DNA from: an uncultured Flavobacteriaceae bacterium
GTDB taxonomy: Bacteria; Bacteroidota; Bacteroidia; Flavobacteriales; Flavobacteriaceae
DNA length: 64,000 nt
Direction: 5' to 3'
NCBI GenBank assembly: GCA_937959395.1
Contig: CALGLR010000011.1
Coordinates: 1 to 64,000 of the forward strand
Positions 19,711 through 30,600 of this stretch are shown here, piece after piece. A program made the position numbers and the translations under genes. Under the pieces are notes generated by a model that saw only the letters and a list, made by a program, of their open reading frames with translations, was not told the DNA's origin and made no database searches. Each line of letters begins with the position of its first letter. Within the stretch, counting starts at the first letter, position 1.

Positions 19711-21498
19711 ATGAAAAATTTATATAAATACTTATTTGCTGCTTTAATTGCATCAAGTGTATTGTTTTACTCTTGTGAAACATTTGAATTGGAGCAAGTA
19801 ATAAACCCTAATGCCTTATCACCAGATCAAGCAGACCCAACGTTCCTTTTAAATAGAGTACAAACTGATTATAGATCTGCTATAACAACATTTAATGATC
19901 AAGGTGCAGATCTTGGGCGAATTGATAATTTTAACAGAGCCAATGCTGGAAATTACTTAAATGGATTAGTTGATGCAACTCTTAATAATCCATGGAATAG
20001 GTTATATAGCGGAATGATACCTGATATTAAAGCTATTGAAGATTTGAATACTACAGAAAATAATTTAAATTTTCATGTCGGTATTTCTAAAATTATGCAA
20101 GCACATTTAATGATGCTTATGGTAGATTTCTTAGGGGATATTCCTTTCTCTGAAACTAATCAACCTGAAGAATTTCCAAATCCATCTTTAGATGATGACC
20201 AAGCTGTTTATAATTCAGCTATTGCATTAATTGATGAAGCTATTACTTTATTGAATGCTGGTGGAACTAATATTTCCTTTCAAGATCTTTACTATAGTGG
20301 TGATAGTGATAAATGGATAAAATTAGCAAATACCTTAAAAATGCGTGCCGATTTAACTATTGGTAATTACCCAAGTGTAGTTAATGCAACAAATGTAATA
20401 ACCGATACTACTGATGATTTTGCTTTCGCTTATGGAACAAATGTTCAAAATCCTGACACACGTCACCCTGATTATATTACTGACTATACTACATCTGGAG
20501 CTAATATTTATCAATCAAACTGGTTAATAAACTTAATGATTGGACCAAATTCTAGTACTCCAAGTGATCTAGATGTAAATTCAGACCCTAGAAGACGTTA
20601 CTATTTTTACAGACAGAATGCTAATACACCAAATAACAGATCATTTGTTCAATCTGCAACTGGAACTTTTTCTTTAGAAACTACTTCAGGAACAGCAGAA
20701 ACTTTGCAATGTTCTTTAGAGCAAACTCCTCCACATTTGGCATTTACAGAACAAGAAAATTATTGGTGCTCTACTCGATATGGGTATTGGGGAAGAGATC
20801 ATGGTAATTCAAGAGGAACTCCTCCAGATGGCAATCTTAGAACTGCCTCAGGAGTATATCCTGCAGGCGGTGCTTTTGATGATCATAACGATTACTCAAC
20901 AACTAATGCTAATGGTGATGTTGTAGGATACACTTCTAGACTTAATTTAGGAGCTGGAGCTGGTGGCTTTGGTATTGAGCCAATCTATTTAGCTTCTTAT
21001 GTCGATTTTATGAAAGCTGAAGCTGCTTTAGCTGCAGGTATAGGTAATCCATCTGCTTTAATAAGATCAGGATTAGAAAAATCAATTGCAAAAGTACAAA
21101 CTTTCGCAGCTAATGATCCTTTAGCCAATTTAACTAACGCTCCTACTAATGCACAAGTAACTGCATGGATTGATGTTAAAATAGCAGAATTTGATGCGGC
21201 ACCTATGTCTTCTACTGTTGATACTAATGGCTACCCAACTGTTAGAGATAAAATGGATATTTTAAGTGAGCTTTATTTTACAACTATATATGGTGGTGCT
21301 GCCGATGCTTTTAATTTTATAAGAAGAACTGGATACCCAAGAACAATGTCTAGAAATATAGATCCTGCTCCTGGAACTTTTCCTAGAACGTTCTTATATC
21401 CTAATGTTGAAGTTTCTACTAATCCAAATGTAAATCAAAGAACTAATTTAGATACTCGTGTATTTTGGGATAGTGGTGTAACAAGTCCAGCAAACTAA
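19711..21498 (+). CDS. SusD/RagB family outer-membrane lipoprotein 1
   Basis: A 595-residue lipoprotein: signal peptide of about 22 residues ending LFYSC, with the lipobox cysteine. The early LNRVQTDYRSAIT and the helical TPR-like repeats, including FHVGISKIMQAHLMMLMVDF and FLGDIPFSETNQPEEFPNPS, are characteristic of the SusD-like group with long loops. It should form the hinged lid of the SusC transporter encoded just upstream and bind the ligand at the cell surface. The fold assignment is by motif; the ligand is unknown. Confidence 0.88.
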   Translation: MKNLYKYLFAALIASSVLFYSCETFELEQVINPNALSPDQADPTFLLNRVQTDYRSAITTFNDQGADLGRIDNFNRANAGNYLNGLVDATLNNPWNRLYSGMIPDIKAIEDLNTTENNLNFHVGISKIMQAHLMMLMVDFLGDIPFSETNQPEEFPNPSLDDDQAVYNSAIALIDEAITLLNAGGTNISFQDLYYSGDSDKWIKLANTLKMRADLTIGNYPSVVNATNVITDTTDDFAFAYGTNVQNPDTRHPDYITDYTTSGANIYQSNWLINLMIGPNSSTPSDLDVNSDPRRRYYFYRQNANTPNNRSFVQSATGTFSLETTSGTAETLQCSLEQTPPHLAFTEQENYWCSTRYGYWGRDHGNSRGTPPDGNLRTASGVYPAGGAFDDHNDYSTTNANGDVVGYTSRLNLGAGAGGFGIEPIYLASYVDFMKAEAALAAGIGNPSALIRSGLEKSIAKVQTFAANDPLANLTNAPTNAQVTAWIDVKIAEFDAAPMSSTVDTNGYPTVRDKMDILSELYFTTIYGGAADAFNFIRRTGYPRTMSRNIDPAPGTFPRTFLYPNVEVSTNPNVNQRTNLDTRVFWDSGVTSPAN

Positions 21499-21516
21499 TT
21501 TAAAAAAACTGATATT

Positions 21517-22368
21517 ATGAAAAAAATAATAAATATTTTATTTATATCAACTTTTATCTTTACTATGAATTCTTGTAGTGATGAAGATAAGACCATTGAT
21601 GAGGTATTAGATATTGAATCTGGTGCCGTATTAAGAACAATTAATATAAATAATACAACCTTAGACGCTAATGACCCTTCTATCGCATTTTCTGTTGAAG
21701 TAGAAGAACAAGATAGAGAAGATGGTGCTTTATTTAAGCAAGTGAACTTATTTGTATCATTGAGAGATCAAACGCCTGATAATGGAATGACTCCTCCTTC
21801 AAAATCATTGATAAGATCTATTCCTGCTTCTAATTTTTCTCCTGGCCCTGTTAATTTACCTAGAGGGACAGTCTCTGCTACTCTAGCTGAAGCTATAGCT
21901 GCAATGGGTTTATCAAATACGGAATTTTCTCCCGCAGATATTGCTATTTTTGATTTAGAGCTAGAATTAACGGACGGTAGAAAATTTGATGCTTCTAATG
22001 CCGGAGGTTCTATCACTGGTGGTTTTTTTAATTCTCCTTATACCTATAGTGGCTTAATTATTGGGTGCCCTCCTGAACCAGGTGATTATGTTATAAAAAT
22101 GAAAGACTCATATGGTGATGGATGGCAAAGTGATAGAGGTATTGTAGCTTCTATTGATGGTGTTGAAACTGATATATTACTTGCTAGTGGTAGTGAAGGA
22201 ACATTTACGTTAACTGTTCCTGCTGGAACTCAAGAATTAAAATGGACTTATACTGGAGATTCTTTTCCAGGAGAAGTTTCATTTGATATTCTTGGTCCTG
22301 GTGGTGAAGAATTAGGAAACTTTAGTAATCCTTCTGTTGGAATACTTCCTGTTCTTTTATGTTTATAA
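21517..22368 (+). CDS. surface lipoprotein of SusCD unit 1, function unknown
   Basis: A 283-residue lipoprotein (MKKIINILFISTFIFTMNSC, cysteine at about 20). The middle part is acidic and beta-rich; the C-terminal 90 residues contain DYVIKMKDSYGDGWQSDRGI and look like a separate beta-sandwich domain. It lies 18 bp after the SusD gene and before a strong terminator, so it is the third member of a SusC-SusD-lipoprotein operon. In such operons the third protein is often an extra surface ligand-binding protein; that role is inferred from position only. Confidence 0.7.
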   Translation: MKKIINILFISTFIFTMNSCSDEDKTIDEVLDIESGAVLRTININNTTLDANDPSIAFSVEVEEQDREDGALFKQVNLFVSLRDQTPDNGMTPPSKSLIRSIPASNFSPGPVNLPRGTVSATLAEAIAAMGLSNTEFSPADIAIFDLELELTDGRKFDASNAGGSITGGFFNSPYTYSGLIIGCPPEPGDYVIKMKDSYGDGWQSDRGIVASIDGVETDILLASGSEGTFTLTVPAGTQELKWTYTGDSFPGEVSFDILGPGGEELGNFSNPSVGILPVLLCL

Positions 22369-22391
22369 AACAAAAAATCTAATAACAATAC

Positions 22392-22421
22392 AAAAAGAGC
22401 TTTATTTATAAAGCTCTTTTT
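22392..22421 (+). terminator. intrinsic terminator of SusCD unit 1
   Basis: A perfect 13-bp stem (arms 22392-22404 and 22409-22421, core AGAGCTTTA/TAAAGCTCT) with a 4-nt loop, running straight into a T-tract. It lies 24 bp after the lipoprotein stop codon and separates this operon from the FG-GAP gene. Confidence 0.88.
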
Positions 22422-22454
22422 TTTATTTTTGACTATTAATTATTTTTATCTTTT

Positions 22455-25400
22455 GTGAAGCCTATATACCTTATATCCCTATTATTCATATTTATAATAT
22501 CATGTAATAATAAACCTGGTAATGACAACGCAAATACGATATTAGTTAAAAAAAAGTCTTCTAAATTATCTAGTTTTAGTAAAGTGCCATCTTCTAAAAG
22601 TGGAATTACTTTTAATAACCAATTAAATCATGATATTTCAACTAAATTTAACTTATTCGATTATGATTATTTTTATAATGGAGCTGGCGTTGGTATTGAA
22701 GACTTAAATAATGATGGCTTAAAAGATATTTTCTTCACTGGGAATCAAGTTGAAAATAAATTATACATCAATAAAGGCAATTTAGTTTTTGAAGATATCT
22801 CAAAAACAGCTAATATTAATATCAATAAATATTGGTCTAATGGTGTTACTTTTGTTGATATCAATAATGATGGGTGGATGGATATTTATGTTTCCCAAGG
22901 CGGTCCTTTTGAAAAAAAGAATCGTAAAAACCTACTTTATATAAATCAGAAAAACTTAACGTTTAAAGAAGAGTCGGCCAAATATGGACTAGATGATCAT
23001 GGAATTAGTACGCAATCTGCTTTTTTCGATTTTGATAAAGATGGTGATCTAGATTGTATTGTAATGAATGAGAATGAACTTTACGGTACAGATCCTATAA
23101 CATTTCATAATCTTCTTAAAAACAAACAACTTCTAAAAGACAATTCAAGTCATTTTTATACAAATGATAATGGCAAGTTCTATGATATTACAGAAAAAGC
23201 AGGTCTCCTTAAACCTTCTTTTGGTTTAGGACTCTGCGTTAGTGATATTAATAATGATAATTGGTTAGACATTTATATTTCTAATGATTATTATCTTCCC
23301 GATGCGATGTATTTAAACAATAAAAACGGAAGTTTTACTGATAAAATTAAAGAGACTACCAAACAAATTTCATTCTATGGAATGGGCTTAGATATCGAAG
23401 ATATTAATAATGATAATTTGAATGATATTTTTGTTTTAGATATGGCAGCAAGTGATCATGTAAGATCTAAAACATTAATGGCTTCTATGAATGTTTCTAA
23501 GTTTAATTTATTAGTAGATAAACTAGACTTTCAACATCAATACATGTTCAATTCATTACAATTAAACCTAGATAATAATACCTTTCATAATATTATTCAG
23601 TCTACAAATATGGCCAAGACGGACTGGAGTTGGTCTGCGTTAATATTTGATACTAACAATAATTCTAATGAAGATTTATATATCACAAATGGTTATAGAA
23701 GATATGCTTTAGATAATGATTCGCAAAATAATATTATTAAAATGCAAAGGGCTTATAATGGTAAAGTCCCTTTGACTATTAAAGAGAAATTATACAATAG
23801 CTTACCTTCAGAAAAACTTCCAAATATCCTATATGAAAATTCTGGAAACTTAAACTTTAAAAATATTACCGATTTATCTGACCTTAATGAACCTTCATTT
23901 TCAAATGGCGCTGCTTATTCAGATTTAGACAACGATGGAGATCTCGATCTTGTGGTTAATAATATGGATGATGAAGCTTTTCTTTTTGAAAATAATTCAA
24001 ATATAAATAATGAAAATAATTATTTGAAAGTAATTCCTAAAGGAACTCTTAGTGAAGACTTCGCAAAAGTTAAAATAACATTTAACGGAAAAACTAAGAC
24101 TAAAGAATCTAAACGTGTAAGAGGTTATTTATCATCTGTAGATAAAACAATACACTTTGGTTTAGGGAAGTCCAAATTAATAGATACATTAAAAATAACT
24201 TGGCAAAGCGGAAAATATCAAGAATTATATAATATAAAAAGTAATACAACACTTACATTAAATGAAAAGGACGCACTATTAAAAAGCTCTATCTCTTCAA
24301 AAAACAAATGGTTTAATAAAGTTGAAACTATAATTAATTACACTCATAAAGAGAATAAATATAACGACTTCGAAAAAGAGATTCTTTTACCTTATAAACA
24401 ATCAACTCTTGGCCCCATAATTAGTAAAGGTGATTTAAATGGCGATTCTAAAGACGATTTATTTATTGGTGGCGCATCAGGTCAAGCTTCTGCCCTATTC
24501 ATTCAAACTAAAACGGGTTATAAAAAATCTAATGTTTCACTATTTGAAAAAGATTCTGGCTATGAAGATATGCAAGCACTTTTCATTGACATAGATAATG
24601 ACAATGATAATGATTTATACGTCGTTAGAGGAGGAAGTGAATTTAGAGAAAAATCGTCCAATTTGAAAGACCAAATATATATTAATGATGGTAATGGTGT
24701 TTTATCTAAAAAAGAATATGACCAACTTTCTTATAATTTATTGAATGGAAAAACTATTTCAAAAATCGATTATGACAAGGATGGCGATTATGACATTATT
24801 ATAGGTAATCGAATTCAACCTCAAAAATACCCACTACATGAACCCTCAATTATATACAGAAATGACAACGGAAAACTAACAAATGTAACGAAGCTAATTG
24901 CTCCAAGTTTTGAGAATTTTGGAATGATAAATAAAGTCATTACTACAGATTTTAATAATGACGGTTGGGAAGATTTTATAGCAGTAGGTGAATGGACAAC
25001 AATTGGTTTATTTCTTAATAATAAAGGTGTTTTTGAAGATGTTTCATCCAGAAGTAATTTAGACAAGCAAAAAGGATGGTGGCTTTCTATACATGAAACA
25101 GATATAAACAATGATGGTTTTAAAGATTATATTATAGGAAACATAGGTACTAATATCAAATTTAAAGCTTCAAATGAAAAACCATTAAGTATTCATGCAG
25201 ATGATGTTGATTATAATGGGACCCATGATGTTATACTTAGTCAAGTATATAATGATATTTCTGTACCGGTTAGAGGAAGAGAATGTTCTTCTCAACAAAT
25301 GCCTTTCATTTCAAAAAAAATTCCAACCTATAATGAATTTGCTAACTCAAGCTTAGTAGATATTTATGGTACAGAAATAAATAATATCTATAAAAAAGAC

Positions 25401-25784
25401 GCAACTCAATTTAAATCTGTGGTATTAATTAATAAAGGAGGTATAGACTTTAAAAGTGTTGAATTACCCAAATTAGCTCAAACACTACCTATATTGGGTA
25501 TAGATAGCTATGATTTTAACAATGATGGAATTAAAGAAATTATTATTGCTGGTAACATCTATAATACAGAAGTTGAAACCCCAAGATTAGATAACCCTTT
25601 TGCGCTTATTCTAAAATCAAATAAAAAAGAAAAATACACTATTATAAAACCAGACGAATCAGGCTTGTATCTTAATGGAGATGTAAAAGATGTGAGAATT
25701 TTGAAACATGACAAACAAGATAAAGTTTTTGTTCTTTTTACGACTAATAATAATAAATCGCAGACTTTTGAATTGAAGAAATAA
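22455..25784 (+). CDS. FG-GAP/VCBS repeat lipoprotein with ASPIC/UnbV domain
   Basis: A 1,109-residue surface lipoprotein (signal peptide ending FIISC, cysteine at about 17). It carries at least ten FG-GAP-type calcium-binding repeats with the core D-x-N-N-D-G-x-x-D (for example FVDINNDGWMDIYVS and YSDLDNDGDLDLVVNN), in two groups around an ASPIC/UnbV domain at about residues 515-610 (KVKITFNGKTKTKESKRVRG, HFGLGKSKLIDTLKITWQSG). A conserved stretch, VRGRECSSQQMPFISKKIPT, lies near residue 940. Such proteins often accompany SusCD pairs; their exact job is unknown. Start is GTG. It lies between two SusCD units and 33 bp before the arylsulfotransferase-like gene. Confidence 0.85.
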   Translation: MKPIYLISLLFIFIISCNNKPGNDNANTILVKKKSSKLSSFSKVPSSKSGITFNNQLNHDISTKFNLFDYDYFYNGAGVGIEDLNNDGLKDIFFTGNQVENKLYINKGNLVFEDISKTANININKYWSNGVTFVDINNDGWMDIYVSQGGPFEKKNRKNLLYINQKNLTFKEESAKYGLDDHGISTQSAFFDFDKDGDLDCIVMNENELYGTDPITFHNLLKNKQLLKDNSSHFYTNDNGKFYDITEKAGLLKPSFGLGLCVSDINNDNWLDIYISNDYYLPDAMYLNNKNGSFTDKIKETTKQISFYGMGLDIEDINNDNLNDIFVLDMAASDHVRSKTLMASMNVSKFNLLVDKLDFQHQYMFNSLQLNLDNNTFHNIIQSTNMAKTDWSWSALIFDTNNNSNEDLYITNGYRRYALDNDSQNNIIKMQRAYNGKVPLTIKEKLYNSLPSEKLPNILYENSGNLNFKNITDLSDLNEPSFSNGAAYSDLDNDGDLDLVVNNMDDEAFLFENNSNINNENNYLKVIPKGTLSEDFAKVKITFNGKTKTKESKRVRGYLSSVDKTIHFGLGKSKLIDTLKITWQSGKYQELYNIKSNTTLTLNEKDALLKSSISSKNKWFNKVETIINYTHKENKYNDFEKEILLPYKQSTLGPIISKGDLNGDSKDDLFIGGASGQASALFIQTKTGYKKSNVSLFEKDSGYEDMQALFIDIDNDNDNDLYVVRGGSEFREKSSNLKDQIYINDGNGVLSKKEYDQLSYNLLNGKTISKIDYDKDGDYDIIIGNRIQPQKYPLHEPSIIYRNDNGKLTNVTKLIAPSFENFGMINKVITTDFNNDGWEDFIAVGEWTTIGLFLNNKGVFEDVSSRSNLDKQKGWWLSIHETDINNDGFKDYIIGNIGTNIKFKASNEKPLSIHADDVDYNGTHDVILSQVYNDISVPVRGRECSSQQMPFISKKIPTYNEFANSSLVDIYGTEINNIYKKDATQFKSVVLINKGGIDFKSVELPKLAQTLPILGIDSYDFNNDGIKEIIIAGNIYNTEVETPRLDNPFALILKSNKKEKYTIIKPDESGLYLNGDVKDVRILKHDKQDKVFVLFTTNNNKSQTFELKK

Positions 25785-25817
25785 TCGTGTTTAATTTCTC
25801 TATAATAATTTATACAA

Positions 25818-27449
25818 ATGAATTGTAAATCAATATTAATATTGCTTTTTTTAATAAACTCTTACATTGTAAAAGCACAAAATACAGTAGGCACAATTTC
25901 TTTAACTGAAAATGCTTTTGAGGGTTATACATTGCTTACATTACATACTAAAACTTATCTTATAGATAATTGTGGAAAATTGATTAATGAATGGTCTAGT
26001 TCTTTCCCGCCTGGGAATGCTGTTTATTTATTAGAGAATGGCAATTTGCTAAGAGCAGGAAGAACTCCTAGTACAGATATTACTTTTGGTGGGCAAGGAG
26101 GAATTATAGAATTGTACAACTGGGATGGGGACTTAATTTGGAGTTATTTATACGACACGCCACTTCACAGACAACACCATGATATATTTCCTATGCCTAA
26201 TGGAAATGTACTTATTCTAGCGGCAGAAGTTATGACAGAGTCCGAAGCAATTCAAGCAGGAAGAAACCCAGCTTTGTTAATAGAAAATCGCTTATTTAAC
26301 GAACAAGTAATCGAAGTAGAACCAGTTGGTGCTAACGATGGAAATATTGTCTGGGAATGGAATTTTAAAGACCATTTAATTCAAGATTTTGATAACACAA
26401 AAGATAATTTTGGAGATATTGCTAACAACCCACAATTATTAGATATAAACTTTCTTAATGGAGGAAATGGAAATGCAAATTGGATTCATATGAACTCTGT
26501 ACAATATAATGCGGATTTAGATCAAATTATATTAAGCGGAAGAGCTTTAAGTGAAATTTTCATTATTGATCATTCTACAACGACTATACAAGCTGCTAGC
26601 AATTCAGGAGGCATCTATGGAAAAGGTGGTGATTTATTATATCGTTGGGGAAATCCACAATCTTATAAACAAGGAACTGAAGCTAATAGACAATTATACG
26701 GGCAACATTTTCCGCATTGGATACCCTCAGGATTCGAAGATGGAGGAAAAATAATATTATTTAATAACGGAGATAGAAGAACTCCAGAATTTTCAGAGGT
26801 TTACACATTAGAATTACCAGAATCTAGTCCTGGAATATATGAATATGTAAATGGATCAAGCTTTGGACCAATAGCTCCTGATTATATCTATTCAGATGAA
26901 AATCGTTTTTACTCACGAATCGTTAGTAGTGCTCAAAGACTACCTAATGGCAATACTCTTATTTGTGCAGGTTTCAAAGGAGATATTTTTGAAATAGATA
27001 ATCAAGAAAATATAGTTTGGGAATATGTTTCCCCTGTAAATAATAATAATGGAAACATTGCAACACAAGGAGATGAAACGACAAGTTTCATAAATATAAC
27101 TTTTAGAGCTTTAAAATATGCTGTTGATTACCCAGCTTTTGTAGGAAAAGATTTATCACCAGGGGATCCTATTGAATTAGATTTTAATACAGATGTCTGC
27201 GACAATGTGGGAGTTAGTGATGAAGAATTTATTGGATTTAAAATTTATCCAAACCCAACTACAAATGAATTATTTATAAAAACCAACGATACGATATTAA
27301 AAATTGATATATATAATGCTTTGGGTAGCCTAATTCTATCAAATAAAGGAATAGATTATTTTCAACTGAAACACTTAAACTCTGGAATTTATTTTATTCG
27401 AATTCAAACGAATGAAAAGAAATATATAAGGAAAATCATAAAATATTAA
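25818..27449 (+). CDS. secreted arylsulfotransferase-like protein with T9SS sorting domain
   Basis: A 543-residue protein. The signal peptide covers residues 1-20 (ending VKAQ). A beta-propeller-type body follows with repeated L-x-N-G-N-x-L motifs and the arylsulfotransferase (ASST) family pattern: H120-H121-D122 and NWIHMNSV with H224. ASST enzymes move sulfate between phenolic donors and acceptors. The last 75 residues (FKIYPNPTTNELFIK to RKIIKY) form a type A T9SS sorting domain, so it should be exported across the outer membrane and anchored or released. Activity is not proven: related propeller proteins can lack it. It follows the FG-GAP gene by 33 bp. Confidence 0.78.
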   Translation: MNCKSILILLFLINSYIVKAQNTVGTISLTENAFEGYTLLTLHTKTYLIDNCGKLINEWSSSFPPGNAVYLLENGNLLRAGRTPSTDITFGGQGGIIELYNWDGDLIWSYLYDTPLHRQHHDIFPMPNGNVLILAAEVMTESEAIQAGRNPALLIENRLFNEQVIEVEPVGANDGNIVWEWNFKDHLIQDFDNTKDNFGDIANNPQLLDINFLNGGNGNANWIHMNSVQYNADLDQIILSGRALSEIFIIDHSTTTIQAASNSGGIYGKGGDLLYRWGNPQSYKQGTEANRQLYGQHFPHWIPSGFEDGGKIILFNNGDRRTPEFSEVYTLELPESSPGIYEYVNGSSFGPIAPDYIYSDENRFYSRIVSSAQRLPNGNTLICAGFKGDIFEIDNQENIVWEYVSPVNNNNGNIATQGDETTSFINITFRALKYAVDYPAFVGKDLSPGDPIELDFNTDVCDNVGVSDEEFIGFKIYPNPTTNELFIKTNDTILKIDIYNALGSLILSNKGIDYFQLKHLNSGIYFIRIQTNEKKYIRKIIKY

Positions 27450-27541
27450 TAAGAAATTAGACTTCATATATTCTACAATAATTTAACAAATACATTAAGC
27501 TTACTGTAATAGCTATAACTATTTCGTTTTATTTTTCTATT

Positions 27542-27570
27542 AAAAAACACCAAAAACCTTAGTGTTTTTT
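27542..27570 (+). terminator. weak terminator after the arylsulfotransferase-like gene
   Basis: A 9-bp stem (AAAAAACAC at 27542-27550, GTGTTTTTT at 27562-27570) with an 11-nt loop; the 3' arm itself provides six Ts. It lies about 90 bp after the stop codon and before the promoter block of the second SusC gene. Being A/T-rich, it may be only partly active. Confidence 0.55.
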
Positions 27571-27630
27571 CAATATTTAGCCATACATCCAAAAAAATAA
27601 GCTGTACATCTTAAATATTATGACAAAAAA

Positions 27631-27663
27631 GTTGCTTTATTAACTTTTTATTGTGATTTTTGA
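27631..27663 (+). promoter_or_regulatory. conserved promoter-like block before susC-type gene 2
   Basis: A near copy (31 of 33 bases) of the block at 16305-16337, again shortly before a SusC start codon (28 bases here, 27 there). TTG at 27632-27634, 20 bases, then GATTTTTG. The two SusCD units are probably expressed under the same conditions. Confidence 0.6.
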
Positions 27664-27691
27664 TTAAGACTAATTCAAATAAAATTTAAAT

Positions 27692-30600
27692 ATGAAAACA
27701 AAGTTTAGTGGAATTCTAACGCTATTCCTAGCGTTTGTTGTGCAAATCTCATTTGCACAACAAAAAACAATTGCAGGTACTATTGCTGATGAGAACAATC
27801 TGCCCTTACCTGGGGTTAATGTTGTAGTTAGTGGAACTAATGCTGGAGCACAAACAGATTTTGATGGAAATTACTCCATTGGTGCGCCTATAGGATCTAC
27901 AATTACTTACTCATTTGTAGGATACAAAACAATTGAAAAGACAGTTGGTGGAGCAAATAATATTAGCTTTGCAATGGAAGTTGATGTTGCCGCCATTGAA
28001 GAAGTTGTCATTGTTGCTTATGGAGCTACAAGTACAAAGCCAACAAGTAATGTCGCCGTACAATCCGTTTCATCACAGACTATAGAAACAAGACCTAATG
28101 CATCCCTAATTCAAACTTTACAAGGTCAAGCTTCTGGTTTAAATATTACTACTGGATCTGGACAACCAGGTGCAAATAGTGAAATTAATCTTAGAGGAGT
28201 TGGATCTATAAATGGTAATACAGAACCTCTATTCATTATGGATGGTATACCTATAGATCAAGATAACTTTAGAAGTTTAAACCCTTCTGAAATTTCTTCT
28301 GTAAGTATTCTTAAAGATGCAGGTGCTACCGCAATTTATGGAAACAGAGGAGCTAATGGTGTAGTTATTATAACTACAAAAAGAGGTAAATACAACTCTG
28401 AATTTAAAGTAAATTATACTAGTATTACCAGTATATCAAATTTACAGGCTAATGATTATAACCTGATGAACTCAACAGAACAATTACAATTAGAAAGAAC
28501 AGATGGGACTGGAAGAGGTGCTGGACTTGGAGATGCAGAAATTGCTGCAATAGCAAGGTATGCAAATACAGATTGGGTAAATGTGTTCTTTAGACAATCA
28601 TTAACTCAAAACCATACCTTAAATTTTTCTAATGGAGGTAAAAATGTGAATACTTTCACTTCATTAGGTTATTTTGAACAAAAAGGTATTTTAGTTCAAA
28701 GTGGATTACAACGTTTTAATTTTAGATCTAATGTTTCAGGAAAATCTAAAGATGAACGATTTAATTATGGAACTTCTTTATCTTTAAATTTTTCAAAAAA
28801 TAATGAACCTAACGCTATTGGGGGAGGAGCTGTAAATAGAAATTTTGTTCTAGGTGCATATCAATCATTACCATATATAGCTCCAGAAGAATATGTTCCT
28901 GGTGAAGGAGGATCTATTCCTCCTCAATTTTCTCTTACTCCACTTTTGTTATTAGACAGACTTGCAACTTATGAACGGACTGAAAATGAAATTAAAATGT
29001 TAGCAAACATAAATTTTAGCTACAAATTATCAGATTATGTAACTGCAAATACTAGTCTAGGCGCAGATTTTACTGAAGAACAAAGATTAAGAACTGAAGG
29101 TCCAGATTCTTTTAACTCTGTATTTTTTGCAGGTGTTGGTGAAGATTTACCTGGAACACAAGATCAACAAATGACAAGAACCATAGGTCTTAATGTTGTG
29201 AATTCATTAATTTATGCAAATACTTTTAATGACTTACATACTCTAGATGCAGGTATTTATACTGAATATTTTAAAGCTCATTTAAGAACTTTTGGTTTTA
29301 GAGCTCAAGGTTTAGATCCTAGGACATTTTTTCCAGGTGATGGTGGAGGTTTTGTAGATGATAATGGTGATAACGATTTTTATATAGATCTTGCTAACGC
29401 CAATATTAACAATGCCGGTCTCTTTTCTTATTTTGCAAATGCAAACTATGATTATGACAAAAAATACGGTTTTGGAGCAACTATTAGAAGAGATGCTTCT
29501 TATAGGTTTAGTAGTACAAATAGATGGGGTACTTTCTATTCTGTTTCTGGTCGATGGAATATTGATAAAGAATCTTTTATGGCTACCTCTCCTTTTAGTT
29601 TACTTAAATTGAGAGCTTCATATGGTACAACAGGTAATCAAGATATAGTTGGGTCTACGGGACAATTTGCTCCATTTGGAGGTGCTAATTTAACCTTAGA
29701 CACGTTCATAACTGGGTCTGGTTATGGAAATCAAAACTCAATCGTAACTAGTCAAATTGGTAATTCGAACTTAAAGTGGGAAACCATTACTCAAGGTAAT
29801 ATAGGTTTAGACTGGGAAGTCTTCAATAGCCGTTTTTCTGGTTCTTTAGATTTTTATAATAAAGAAACGTCAGATGTGTTTCAATTTCAACCAACTGCAG
29901 CATATACTGGAACTACTGGTTTATTTGTAAATAGTGGTGAGCTTATCAATAAAGGTGTTGATTTAACTTTAAGATATGATGTATTAAAATCTGATAAAGG
30001 ATTAAACCTTAAAGTTAATTTTGTAGGCAATTATAATAAATCAGAACGTTTTGGAGCTAACGATTCAACTATTGAAGAAGGTGGTAAATTATTCCAATAT
30101 TACTCTTTAGATTATGCGGGTGTTAATCCTGCAACTGGTAACATATTATTTGTAGATATAAACGGTAATTTAACTGAAAACCCTGATCCAGATACCGACC
30201 GTAAATTTACTGATAAGAATAGATTTCCAGATTATCAAGGAAGTTTTGGATTTGATGTAGATTACAAAGGTTTTTTCGTAACAACACAATTTAACTACAT
30301 TATTGGAGTAGATAGATTTGATAATGATTATGCTGGGTTCATCGATCCTGATAACATTGGGAATTTTAGACATTCAAGAGATATTTTAAGAGCTTGGACG
30401 CCTGATAACCGCGTAACTGACATTCCATCTTTAGATGCTACAAATTTAGATTTAGCAGGCACTAGGTTTTTACAAAGTGCAGATTATTTAAGACTTCGAT
30501 TTGTTAATTTTGGGTATAGTTTCTCAAGAGAACAATTAGATGCTTTTAAACTAAATTCAGTTAAAATTTTCGTTAATGCAGAAAACCTTGTTACGCTATC

